Shown here: positions 44,738-52,334 of the stretch, in pieces
How the letters are laid out: the number at the start of each line of letters is the position of its first letter
Position numbering within the stretch: the stretch's first letter is position 1
DNA from: Photobacterium sp. DA100
GTDB lineage: Bacteria > Pseudomonadota > Gammaproteobacteria > Enterobacterales > Vibrionaceae
Reading direction: 5' to 3'
Assembly (NCBI RefSeq): GCF_029223585.1
Contig: NZ_CP119424.1
Coordinates: 1,922,001 to 1,986,000 of the forward strand
DNA: 64,000 bases
Notes under the pieces: generated by a model
Database searches by the model: none
The model's input: only the letters and a program-made list of their open reading frames with translations
What the model was told of the DNA's origin: nothing
Made by a program: the position numbers and the translations under genes

Positions 44738-44768
44738 CAAGGGCAGTCGCTGAGACTGCCCTTGTTTT
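44738..44768. terminator. Bidirectional terminator between the DUF2541 and MBL-fold genes
   Basis: Eleven-bp perfect stem CAAGGGCAGTC/GACTGCCCTTG followed by TTTTAT on the plus strand; a TTGTTTGT tract follows on the minus strand. Confidence 0.85.
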
Positions 44769-44782
44769 ATCTCTTTCAGCCA

Positions 44783-45961
44783 TTACTCTGCCCGGTAAGC
44801 CAACTGAGACATGTCACTGTCCGTTTGCCACGACTCGCTGTCTTGCCACCAATAGGCAGTCTGAACTGGCAGAGACATATCCAAGCTCTGACCGACCAGC
44901 GGCGTCACTAATTCCACCCCGTGGCTGTGCGCTTCGGCAATCAGATCATTGACTGGCTCATCCCATTTGTGGAGAAACAGCTCATAGGTCGACCAGTGGA
45001 CCGGGAACAGCTTGTCGCCGCCCACATCTAGGTGCGCCTGAAGCGTATGGGCAGCCTGCATATGCCCCCAACCTTCAACCGGGTAGCCTTTGCCATCTTT
45101 TACGTTGGCAGCCACTTCGATAAAGGTCAGGTCAAATGGTCCCAACCGCTCACCAATTTGCTTGAAGTGTTCTCCATAGGCCGAGTCGCCACTGTAAAAC
45201 ACACTGCCCGCTTCAGCCTGAATCGCCCAGGATGACCAGAGGGTGGTATTGCTGTCAAACAGACCACGGCCTGAATTATGGTTGGCCGGTGCCGAGGTAA
45301 TCCGGACAGTGCCGATAGCGACACTTTCCCACCAGTCAAACTCTTCGATATTGCCCGGTTTCACGCCCCATTTTTCCAGGTGGCGCCCCACCCCTAGCGG
45401 GACAAAGAAGGTAACGTTTTTATCGGCATAAAAACGGGCGGTTTTTTCTTCCAAGTGATCATAGTGGTCATGGGATATCAGAATCACATCCGGCAGGGGC
45501 AAGTCTTCGCGGCTGACCGGTGCGTCGACATTGCGTGAAAACATTTTGGCAAATGCCGAAGGGGACGCATGGTCAAACACCGGGTCAATCAGGATGCGCA
45601 CACCATCCGCCTCCAGAAACAAAGACGAATGCCCCAGCCAAGTCACCCGCAGCGCACTGCTCGGGTTCTCCAGCAACGGGGTATCCATCGCTTGGAACTT
45701 AAGACGGTGCTGGGGCCGGTACTGCTCGCGCTGCATGAAAAATTTCCACAGCAGCGACAACATGCCCTCCTCGCTTTCAACCCTCGGCAGCTGGGTGATG
45801 ACTTTGCCATCTTTGAATTGCGGCGAACGGGCGATACGTGCTTGACGAATTTCTTGGCTGCGCACATAACTGCCGTCTGTGCTGGTACTTCCGCCACTGT
45901 ATGCCGCCAGGCCAAGGGCCCCCAAGATGGCAACCAAAGATGCTTTCAATGTCGTTTTCAT
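44783..45961 (-). CDS. MBL-fold metallo-hydrolase (UlaG/NAPE-PLD-like), signal-peptide bearing
   Basis: A 392-aa exported hydrolase. The metal-binding signature is intact: VTWLGHSSLFLEADG, LISHDHYDHLEEKTA (HxHxDH), APANHNSGRG, and YSGDSAYGEHF. The middle resembles NAPE-hydrolysing phospholipase D-like and UlaG-like proteins. The signal peptide ends LGLAAYSGGSTS; in relatives this is where a lipobox Cys would stand, and TGC to TAC would give the Tyr, so it may have lost lipid anchoring. It faces a TetR gene across two near-identical 18-bp palindromes that probably repress it. Confidence 0.85.
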   Translation of the reverse strand: MKTTLKASLVAILGALGLAAYSGGSTSTDGSYVRSQEIRQARIARSPQFKDGKVITQLPRVESEEGMLSLLWKFFMQREQYRPQHRLKFQAMDTPLLENPSSALRVTWLGHSSLFLEADGVRILIDPVFDHASPSAFAKMFSRNVDAPVSREDLPLPDVILISHDHYDHLEEKTARFYADKNVTFFVPLGVGRHLEKWGVKPGNIEEFDWWESVAIGTVRITSAPANHNSGRGLFDSNTTLWSSWAIQAEAGSVFYSGDSAYGEHFKQIGERLGPFDLTFIEVAANVKDGKGYPVEGWGHMQAAHTLQAHLDVGGDKLFPVHWSTYELFLHKWDEPVNDLIAEAHSHGVELVTPLVGQSLDMSLPVQTAYWWQDSESWQTDSDMSQLAYRAE

Positions 45962-45979
45962 TCGTCGCTAGTCTCAAAA

Positions 45980-45997
45980 GTAAACGATGGTGTATAC
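45980..45997. promoter_or_regulatory. Candidate TetR operator 1
   Basis: GTAAACGATGGTGTATAC, an 18-bp inverted repeat. Its reverse complement matches the site at 46025-46042 in 16 of 18 bases. It lies just upstream of the MBL-fold gene start. Confidence 0.7.
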
Positions 45998-46024
45998 TTT
46001 AATCATATTGATTACAGCCAAAAA

Positions 46025-46042
46025 GTAAACACCACCGTTTAC
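46025..46042. promoter_or_regulatory. Candidate TetR operator 2
   Basis: GTAAACACCACCGTTTAC, with outer GTAAAC/GTTTAC arms. Its centre is 45 bp from operator 1. It lies 39 bp upstream of the TetR start, which suggests autorepression. Confidence 0.7.
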
Positions 46043-46080
46043 ATCTTAATTCAACACCATCATATAATTGAGTAATTTTT

Positions 46081-46695
46081 ATGGGTAAAGTCGCTGAAAT
46101 TAAACAGGAAAATATTGTCTGTGCCGCACTGGAAATTTTTTCAGAAAAAGGGCTGGAGCTAGCCAGTATGGAAGCGATCTCGAAAAAAGCCGAAGTGTCC
46201 AAACGAACGCTTTACAAGTATTACCCAACCAAAGAAAGCTTGTTCGAGGTGATCGTTGAGCGGCTAGTATCCAATGTGAAAGTGATCAGCTCTATTCCCT
46301 TCCAGCCAGATCAAAGCATCACAGATCAGCTGACCCACATTGCCCAAAAAGAAGTGGAGTTACTATGCAGCCCGAGTTTCATGGCCGTTGCCCGGGTTGT
46401 CATGGCGGAATGTATCCGTTCCAAGGAGCTGGCAAGTTTAATGGTAGAGAAGTTCCAGCCACTCGATGCTTGCCATGGCCTCACCCGCTGGATCCTCGAC
46501 GGGATTGATGCCGGCAAACTCAATGTGGCCCACCCAGAAATTGCCTCCGAGCAATTTGTCTCATGCCTGAAAGCAACCATCTTCTGGCCGCAGATTATGG
46601 CCCACCAGCCGGCGCCGGATCCGACAATACTGCAGGCCACCATCGAATCGGCGGTCCAGCAATTTACTGCCGCTTACGAGATCAAATCTGACTAG
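46081..46695 (+). CDS. TetR-family transcriptional regulator
   Basis: A 204-aa repressor. The N-terminal HTH is typical: NIVCAALEIFSEKGLELASM, EAISKKAEVSKRTLYKYYPT (about residues 10-50). The C-terminal ligand-binding domain is helical, with the AefR-like tail pattern. It diverges from the MBL-fold gene and shares with it two copies of the GTAAAC..GTTTAC palindrome. The ligand is presumably the substrate of the hydrolase; inferred. Confidence 0.92.
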   Translation: MGKVAEIKQENIVCAALEIFSEKGLELASMEAISKKAEVSKRTLYKYYPTKESLFEVIVERLVSNVKVISSIPFQPDQSITDQLTHIAQKEVELLCSPSFMAVARVVMAECIRSKELASLMVEKFQPLDACHGLTRWILDGIDAGKLNVAHPEIASEQFVSCLKATIFWPQIMAHQPAPDPTILQATIESAVQQFTAAYEIKSD

Positions 46696-46760
46696 TCCTT
46701 AACACATAGAAGCAAAAGAGCTTCTACACTTGTTGTGATATCAACCACAAGGAATTTGCC

Positions 46761-47009
46761 ATGTACCGAGTTTTTGCCTGCCTACTGACCCTGATGGTTA
46801 GTCTGGGAGCCACCGCTGATGTAAAGATATCTGGCGACGGTTTTGAAATCAGCAAAGATTGCCTGAAGCTGGAGTCTGAAAATGTAAAGATCACCTCGGA
46901 AGAGTGTGAACAATGGAAAAAGGATCAAGAAAACCGCAGCGTTCATGGTGATGACAACCCGGGCAAAGGTAATAAAAAAGACAAGAAGCCCAAAAAAGAG
47001 ACCTACTGA
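46761..47009 (+). CDS. Small secreted Lys-rich protein
   Basis: An 82-aa protein with a signal peptide (MYRVFACLLTLMVSLGATAD). The mature part begins VKISGDGFEISKDCLKLESE, includes a second Cys (SEECEQW), and ends with a basic, flexible tail rich in Lys, Gly and Pro. AAGGAA precedes the ATG. No homologue recognised; two mature Cys could form one disulphide. A perfect GGCGGATA/TATCCGCC hairpin follows at 47026-47045 but has no T-run. Confidence 0.7.
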   Translation: MYRVFACLLTLMVSLGATADVKISGDGFEISKDCLKLESENVKITSEECEQWKKDQENRSVHGDDNPGKGNKKDKKPKKETY

Positions 47010-47162
47010 GCCAATATACCACCAGGGCGGATACCGCTATCCGCCTCCAACTTTGTCGCTGATGAGTCGTTATCCGCGACCACACCATAGATGATCGCTT
47101 GCGCTGTTATCGGCGTTAATGACAAGGCAACAGCACTGTTGCCCTCATTCAGGAGTATGGCT

Positions 47163-47459
47163 ATGACTCAGGAAGCGTTACTTTCTTTGATGAAACGGGG
47201 AGTGTTGACACCCACAATTATCAATACCGCAGACTCTACGTGCTATTTGATTGGCGGGGAAGACAACAAAGGCAACTTCTACCACCTCAAAGATACTCAT
47301 CACCACTCCATTACAGGGCAGTCGCTACACGAAGCTGAAGAGAAACTCAGTCAATTGGGGATCCACCAGGCGGTGTTTGAGATGGTGACACCATATGATG
47401 AAATGATAGGCAGCAGCGATAATACTGGCGGAAAAGTCCGTTTCAACATTACTTTCTAA
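47163..47459 (+). CDS. DUF6482-family protein
   Basis: A 98-aa soluble protein; start at 47163 (MTQEALLSLMKRG) after AGGAG, because earlier in-frame starts lack a site. Pattern: STCYLIGGEDNKGNFYHLKD, SLHEAEEKLSQLGI, then MVTPYDEMIG near the end, matching the DUF6482 end motif (HDEMcG-type). Function unknown. Convergent with the LacI gene 22 bp away. Confidence 0.65.
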   Translation: MTQEALLSLMKRGVLTPTIINTADSTCYLIGGEDNKGNFYHLKDTHHHSITGQSLHEAEEKLSQLGIHQAVFEMVTPYDEMIGSSDNTGGKVRFNITF

Positions 47460-47481
47460 CTGCCCACAATGGTTTGAGCGG

Positions 47482-48477
47482 TTAGGCAGACTGGCGGATC
47501 ATCAATTCTGTGCCGAGCTCAATCTTATGTTCGGTTTCAAGCTCTTCGATCAAGCTGACCAGCATGGTAGCCGCCTGCGAGCCTAGCTGGAAAATCGGCG
47601 TATCAACAGTCGTTAACCCCACAGGCAACATGTCACTGTTGGGGATGTTATCGAATCCTGCCACGGCAATGTCGTCCGGTATCGATAGGCCTTTTTCTAA
47701 CAAGGCTTTCATAGCACCGATAGCCATCAAATCGGATGCGGCAAATACCGCATCAAATTCAATACCGTCCATTTCTGACACGATTTGATAGGCATCTTCC
47801 TGATAGTAGTCCGCCTTAAAGGCCCAGTTTTCTTCAAACTCGATACCATTATCAAGCAGCGCTTGGCGATAGCCCTCGAAGCGATCCCGCGCCGCCTTAA
47901 TCACATCCAATTTGCCGAGGAACATAATTTTGCGATAGCCTCTATCGATAAGGTATTGGGTCATCCGATAGGCTGACTGGTAATGCTCCACCAATACCGC
48001 ATTGACGGTATCGTCCTGCAGATCTCTAGCAATGGAAACAATGGGAACGCGGTGGCCAAACAGCGAAAGAAAATGCTCATCTGGCATGCGGGTACCCCAG
48101 ATCAACACCCCGTCATACAGATTGGAATTCAGCTCGCCCTGGATAAATACCAACTCATTATCAGTCTTGGCCATGCGCAACGTCAGTTCATAACCGTGCT
48201 GATTTAATGACGAGCCAATACCATTCACCAGTTTGTAGATATACGGGTTGGTCAAGTATTCATAGTCAGGACCTGAGATAACCAGACAAATATGTTTGGT
48301 CGACTTGCTGGCCAGCATTTTTGCTGCGCGGTTCGGCACATAGTTGAGCGATTTCGCCGCTTCCATCACCTTGGCTTTGGTCGCTTCGCTCACCCGGTTT
48401 TTATTATTCAGTACATACGACACCGTTACTGCCGAAACACCTGCCACCTTGGCAATATCTTTTAATGTCGCTGCCAT
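47482..48477 (-). CDS. LacI-family transcriptional regulator
   Basis: A 331-aa repressor. HTH at residues 4-25 (LKDIAKVAGVSAVTVSYVLN), hinge VPNRAAKMLASKSTKHICLV, and the effector domain with DGVLIWGTRMPDEHF, FAASDLMAIGAMKALLEKGL and AGFDNIPNSDML. GGAG precedes the ATG. It diverges from a sodium:solute symporter gene across 251 bp and probably regulates that transporter in response to its sugar-like cargo. No clear operator palindrome was found in the gap. Confidence 0.92.
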   Translation of the reverse strand: MAATLKDIAKVAGVSAVTVSYVLNNKNRVSEATKAKVMEAAKSLNYVPNRAAKMLASKSTKHICLVISGPDYEYLTNPYIYKLVNGIGSSLNQHGYELTLRMAKTDNELVFIQGELNSNLYDGVLIWGTRMPDEHFLSLFGHRVPIVSIARDLQDDTVNAVLVEHYQSAYRMTQYLIDRGYRKIMFLGKLDVIKAARDRFEGYRQALLDNGIEFEENWAFKADYYQEDAYQIVSEMDGIEFDAVFAASDLMAIGAMKALLEKGLSIPDDIAVAGFDNIPNSDMLPVGLTTVDTPIFQLGSQAATMLVSLIEELETEHKIELGTELMIRQSA

Positions 48478-48728
48478 TTACTACTCCGCCAATTCGGCCC
48501 ACATTCTTATTCTGGGACCTCAGCTGTATGCCTCAAAAAATGCTTGCTTCATGACGACCTGCCATTATTCAGCGCATGAACGTCAATGCTGTTGGCATTA
48601 TACAGAAACATGGTTCAACACACACAGCAACGCATGGCAACTTTAACTAATTCAACGATAACCATGACATTCCTTATGCCCGAGTCTTCAAACTTAAAGT
48701 ATTCTAATGACGATATAGGAATGAAACG

Positions 48729-50195
48729 ATGAACACCTTAGACGTAATAGTCCTCATAGCCTTCCTGGCCGGTATGGTCGGGATTGGTTACTGGTCTTCC
48801 AAGCGAATGACCAACAGTGCCGAAATGTTCTCCGCCGGAGGAAAATCCCCATGGTGGATGTCCGGCATTTCGGCCTACATGACCATGTTCTCAGCCGGTA
48901 CCTTCGTGGTATGGGGCGGGGTAGCCTACCGCCTTGGGGTGGTCGCCATTACCGTGTGTATGAGTATGGGGGTGGCTGCGCTGATTGCCGGGTACTTGTT
49001 TGCCGGTAAATGGAAATCGTCCGGCGCTACATCGGCTGCGGAGTTTGTCGGCGAAAAATACGGCAGTGGCGTACTGCAAATGTACACCTGGCTGGGCATT
49101 GTCACCCGCATCATCGGGGTCTCCGTTGCCCTGTACTCGGTGGCCGTGATTGTCAGCTCGCTGATCCCCGTCTCGCCAGACAACTTCTTTGCCGATGACA
49201 ATGGCTTCTTCAGCGTCAACGGGCTGATCATCATCGTCGGTACGGTGATTATCCTCTATACCTTCCTCGGCGGCCTGTGGGCAGTATTGCTGACCGATTT
49301 CACCCAGTTTGTGGTGCTGATGCTGTCGGTCTGCCTGATCTTGCCAATGATTTACAGCTTGGGCGGTGGTAGCGAGAACATCATCGCCAACCTGCCGGAA
49401 GGGCATCTGTCGCTCTTCAACAGCAGCTACACCCAGATTTTCATCTTCGGCTGGATCATGGTACATGTGTTCAAGGTCGGTGGTGAGTGGGCATTCGTCC
49501 AGCGCCATCTGTGTGTCGAGTCGCCAAAAGAGGCCCGCAAGGCCTCTTACCTGTTCGGCACGCTCTACATCATCACGCCGGTACTGTGGATGCTGCCGCC
49601 GATCATCTACAGCACCATCAATCCGGATGCCAACCCAGAGCAAGCTTATATCTTGTCAGCCCAAGCCGTACTGCCTGTAGGCATGCTGGGTCTGGTGGTC
49701 TCATCAATGCTGGCTGCCACAGCGAGTATGGCCTCTTCCGAACTCAACGTATTCTCCGGCGCCCTGACCACCGAGTTCTACGGCAAGCGCATCAACCCGC
49801 AAGCCAACGATGAGCAAATGATGAGCGTCGGCCGTATCGTGACGATTATACTGGGTATGCTTGTGATCGGTCTTAGTATTTCCATCCCATACTTGGGCGG
49901 TGCCGAGAAGCTGATTGTCAGCATTACCAGCCTGTTTGTCGGCCCGATGGTGATGCCAACTCTGTGGGCACTGTTTGTCGGTAAAGTCACTAAACTGCAC
50001 GCCTACCTGACTGTGGTGGTCACCGCGGGTGCTGGTTTCCTGCTTCAGTTTGTGCTTGCCAAAATTGACTGGTTTGCTGCCAACATGGGTGTGATGAACC
50101 AGGCCGTAGGCCTGCTGGTCCCGGTTGCCATGCTGCTGATTGCAGATAACATCATGGAAAGGAAGCCGCTGACTACCACCGATGCCGTTAGCTAA
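48729..50195 (+). CDS. Sodium:solute symporter (SSS family)
   Basis: A 488-aa, about 13-helix inner-membrane symporter of the SGLT/PutP superfamily. Blocks: GYWSSKRMTNSAEMFSAGGK, WMSGISAYMTMFSAGTFVVW, LGGLWAVLLTDFTQFVVLML, and MLAATASMASSELNVFSGAL, which includes the conserved Na2-site Ser region. AGGAA lies seven bases before the ATG. It faces a LacI gene, so the cargo is likely a sugar or sugar acid. No catabolic enzyme is next to it. A terminator follows. Confidence 0.9.
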   Translation: MNTLDVIVLIAFLAGMVGIGYWSSKRMTNSAEMFSAGGKSPWWMSGISAYMTMFSAGTFVVWGGVAYRLGVVAITVCMSMGVAALIAGYLFAGKWKSSGATSAAEFVGEKYGSGVLQMYTWLGIVTRIIGVSVALYSVAVIVSSLIPVSPDNFFADDNGFFSVNGLIIIVGTVIILYTFLGGLWAVLLTDFTQFVVLMLSVCLILPMIYSLGGGSENIIANLPEGHLSLFNSSYTQIFIFGWIMVHVFKVGGEWAFVQRHLCVESPKEARKASYLFGTLYIITPVLWMLPPIIYSTINPDANPEQAYILSAQAVLPVGMLGLVVSSMLAATASMASSELNVFSGALTTEFYGKRINPQANDEQMMSVGRIVTIILGMLVIGLSISIPYLGGAEKLIVSITSLFVGPMVMPTLWALFVGKVTKLHAYLTVVVTAGAGFLLQFVLAKIDWFAANMGVMNQAVGLLVPVAMLLIADNIMERKPLTTTDAVS

Positions 50196-50222
50196 TTAGA
50201 ACAACAATCCTGCACCACATAA

Positions 50223-50251
50223 CAAAAGCCATTCCGGAGGGATGGCTTTTG
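50223..50251 (+). terminator. Terminator after the SSS symporter gene
   Basis: Stem CAAAAGCCAT/ATGGCTTTTG with a nine-base loop; the 3' arm ends in TTTTG. Confidence 0.65.
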
Positions 50252-50329
50252 TTGAACCCGAACGTTAAATCACATTGAGTTCATCCAATAACCTCCTTTT
50301 CACGTAGTACTGAAAAAAGGAGATTGGAT

Positions 50330-50920
50330 GTGTCGCAAATCAACCGTGAACTAAAACACTTACCCTATTTGAAATGTACCGAGCATTTGATGCCGATGGG
50401 TAACGCCGATATCAGAGGTGCAGGATATTCCTTCACCCATACCATTACCGATGGCTTAAGGGCTGGCGGCCTGTGGCTAGTCATGCAAGATGATGCGGGG
50501 CAGGCCGCTGACAGCAACGGAGACATCATCATGTTTGCCGCTATCGAAGATGTTGACTGGCTCAGTGACAGCCAAATCAAACTGAAGCTTGCCGTCCAGT
50601 ACTGGGGCAGAATCGTTGCATCAGGGCAGCAATCGCAAACATTGAAGGGGCAGGTTTATCCTTTGTGGCATGATAGCACTCTTGCGAGCGACGACATTCT
50701 GGTCGTCCGCCTTCATCAGTGCACCAGTACATATTGCCGGACACTCCCCTCTGCAGCAGCACCGCCAGATCGCGTTGCCACCAATTGGGTCTGCTGGCGC
50801 TGGCTGGAACTGCTCCCCATCCCGCTGGGAACCAAACAAAGGTTGCTCAAATACCCTACCTCCCAGCTGTGCCTCAGATACCTGAAAAAAATCATCCGCC
50901 ACAGTGATCGCCTCAATTAG
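50330..50920 (+). CDS. Hypothetical protein upstream of the ECF sigma gene
   Basis: A 196-aa protein. Start chosen at GTG 50330, with AAAGGAG seven bases upstream; a TTG at 50324 is too close. No signal peptide. Opens MSQINRELKHLPYLKCTEHLM and contains GGLWLVMQDDAGQAADSNGD. The C-terminal half is Cys/Trp-containing and basic. No family was recognised. It lies 44 bp before the ECF sigma gene on the same strand and may be cotranscribed. Confidence 0.6.
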   Translation: MSQINRELKHLPYLKCTEHLMPMGNADIRGAGYSFTHTITDGLRAGGLWLVMQDDAGQAADSNGDIIMFAAIEDVDWLSDSQIKLKLAVQYWGRIVASGQQSQTLKGQVYPLWHDSTLASDDILVVRLHQCTSTYCRTLPSAAAPPDRVATNWVCWRWLELLPIPLGTKQRLLKYPTSQLCLRYLKKIIRHSDRLN

Positions 50921-50936
50921 TTTTGGCGTTTATTGC
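50905..50936 (+). promoter_or_regulatory. Possible ECF (RpoE/ChrR-type) autoregulatory promoter
   Basis: TGATCG matches the -35 element (TGATCC-like) of promoters read by ChrR-linked ECF sigma factors; CGTTTA follows at about 16 bp as a weak -10. It lies at the end of the hypothetical gene, just before the sigma gene. Tentative. Confidence 0.3.
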
Positions 50937-50964
50937 AAACAGACATAAGCTTGCAGATAGGGTT

Positions 50965-51582
50965 ATGATGAGAACACTGGCAGTTATGCACTCCGGAAAC
51001 AGCAAGGAGCCTATCATTAACGATGAAGCGCCTGCTATTGATGTAGCAATGCTATTGCACAATATTGCCGATGCCCGCTGTCGTCGCAGTTACGAGCAGC
51101 TTTTCAATTTGGTCGCGCCAAAATTGATGAATTTTTCCCGCAAGCAGCTCCGCGACGAATCATTGGCAATGGAAATCGTTCAAGAAACCATGCTCAAGGT
51201 GTGGCTCAAAGCCCATCTGTATGACGAGTCCAAAGGCGCCGCGCTCACGTGGATCTACTCCGTCGCCAGAAACGTCAAGTTCGATCTACTCCGAAAGTCC
51301 AAACACCAGCAAGACTGGGTCCAAGGTGACGACCTCTGGCCGATTCTGCATGAAGAACAAGATGCAGACAAACTGCCGATTGAATTTCATGCCATTGTCA
51401 GCCAAGAACTGGAAGCCTTGATTGAAAAACTACCGCCAGCCCAGTCAGAAGTTGTGCGCATGGTCTGCATGCAAGGGGCTTCCCACCAAGACGTAGCCGA
51501 TGCCCTAGGTGTTCCCCTCGGCACGGTGAAAAGCCGACTACGCCTAGCCCTGCAAAAAATGAAGGAGGCCCTCGATGGCTAA
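50965..51582 (+). CDS. ECF RNA polymerase sigma factor (RpoE-like, ChrR-partnered)
   Basis: A group-4 sigma factor of about 205 aa. Region 2 (LFNLVAPKLMNFSRKQLRDE, AMEIVQETMLKVWLKAHLYD, then TWIYSVARNVKFDLLRKSKH) and region 4 (LIEKLPPAQSEVVRMVCMQG, SHQDVADALGVPLGTVKSRL) are both complete. The start is placed at the ATG pair 50965/50968, with AGGG upstream; the exact one is uncertain. Its gene overlaps the ChrR-type anti-sigma gene by 8 nt. In the founding system this pair responds to singlet oxygen; the same role here is inferred. Confidence 0.9.
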   Translation: MMRTLAVMHSGNSKEPIINDEAPAIDVAMLLHNIADARCRRSYEQLFNLVAPKLMNFSRKQLRDESLAMEIVQETMLKVWLKAHLYDESKGAALTWIYSVARNVKFDLLRKSKHQQDWVQGDDLWPILHEEQDADKLPIEFHAIVSQELEALIEKLPPAQSEVVRMVCMQGASHQDVADALGVPLGTVKSRLRLALQKMKEALDG

Positions 51583-52249
51583 CATCCACTTCCATCCCGA
51601 CCATAACCTCCTCAGCCGCTATGCCTGTGGGGAACTAGAGTCTGCATCGAGCATTATGATCAGCGCCCACCTAGAGTACTGCCCCAGCTGCCGGCAGAAA
51701 ATCGCGGCTATTGAGGCTGAACAAGCTGGCCAGCTAGAGAAAAGCGAGCCCGCCACCTTGTCACCTGCACTCGAAGCAATGATGCACCAGATCATGGATC
51801 AGGAGTTTGTCGATACTGTCGTCGACCAACAACCTGACAGCCAGCTCATGCTGGAAGGCAAAACTTACCCACTACCTTCTGCCCTCCAGCGCCACAACGA
51901 AAAAATTGGCCCCTGGTCCCGCCTGCCGGGCAACATCAAGCGTGCTCAAGTGGATGTCTGCGGAACCAGCAAGATGAATTTCATCTATATGGATTCTGAC
52001 AGTGCCCTGCCAGAGCATACCCATCAGGGGCAGGAAATCACCCTGGTCTTAGCTGGGGAATTCTATGATGAAAGCGGCACCTACCGTGCGGGCGATTTCA
52101 TTGTCCAAACCAAACAGCATCAACACCTGCCAAGAACCCGGGAAGGTCAAGATTGCCTATGCCTGACCCTGTTGAATGCGCCGTTGCACTTCACCTCAGG
52201 TCTGGCAACCTTGCTCAACCCGTTCAGCCAGCTGTTCTTCAGGCGCTAA
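51575..52249 (+). CDS. chrR: ChrR-family zinc anti-sigma factor
   Basis: Binds and inhibits the adjacent ECF sigma factor. The N-terminal zinc anti-sigma domain has HPDHNLLSRYACGELES and AHLEYCPSCR (His-x3-Cys-x2-Cys, about residues 32-39). The C-terminal cupin (ALPEHTHQGQEITLVLAGEF, YDESGTYRAGDF) is the signal-sensing domain in ChrR proteins. Length 224 aa is normal. AAGGAGG precedes the ATG, within the end of the sigma gene, with an 8-nt overlap. Usual ChrR-regulon companions (photolyase, cyclopropane synthase) are not adjacent. Confidence 0.9.
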   Translation: MANIHFHPDHNLLSRYACGELESASSIMISAHLEYCPSCRQKIAAIEAEQAGQLEKSEPATLSPALEAMMHQIMDQEFVDTVVDQQPDSQLMLEGKTYPLPSALQRHNEKIGPWSRLPGNIKRAQVDVCGTSKMNFIYMDSDSALPEHTHQGQEITLVLAGEFYDESGTYRAGDFIVQTKQHQHLPRTREGQDCLCLTLLNAPLHFTSGLATLLNPFSQLFFRR

Positions 52250-52279
52250 CAATAGCCATCGTTTGATAATGGAAATAAA

Positions 52280-52312
52280 AAACCCCGCTGTACATCAAGT
52301 ACAACGGGGTTT
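52280..52312. terminator. Bidirectional terminator between chrR and the RND operon
   Basis: AAACCCCG/CGGGGTTT plus TGTAC/GTACA around an ATCAA loop, one mismatch. Six T follow on the minus strand; the plus strand has TTTGGCTTT. Confidence 0.85.
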
Positions 52313-52334
52313 GGCTTTCTCAGCTTCTGATTAG

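Noticed and set aside
48478..48728. Inverted CATGGTT / AACCATG copies between the LacI and SSS genes as an operator
   Set aside because: The arms are about 50 bp apart and only 7 bp long, and there is no LacI-style symmetric core.
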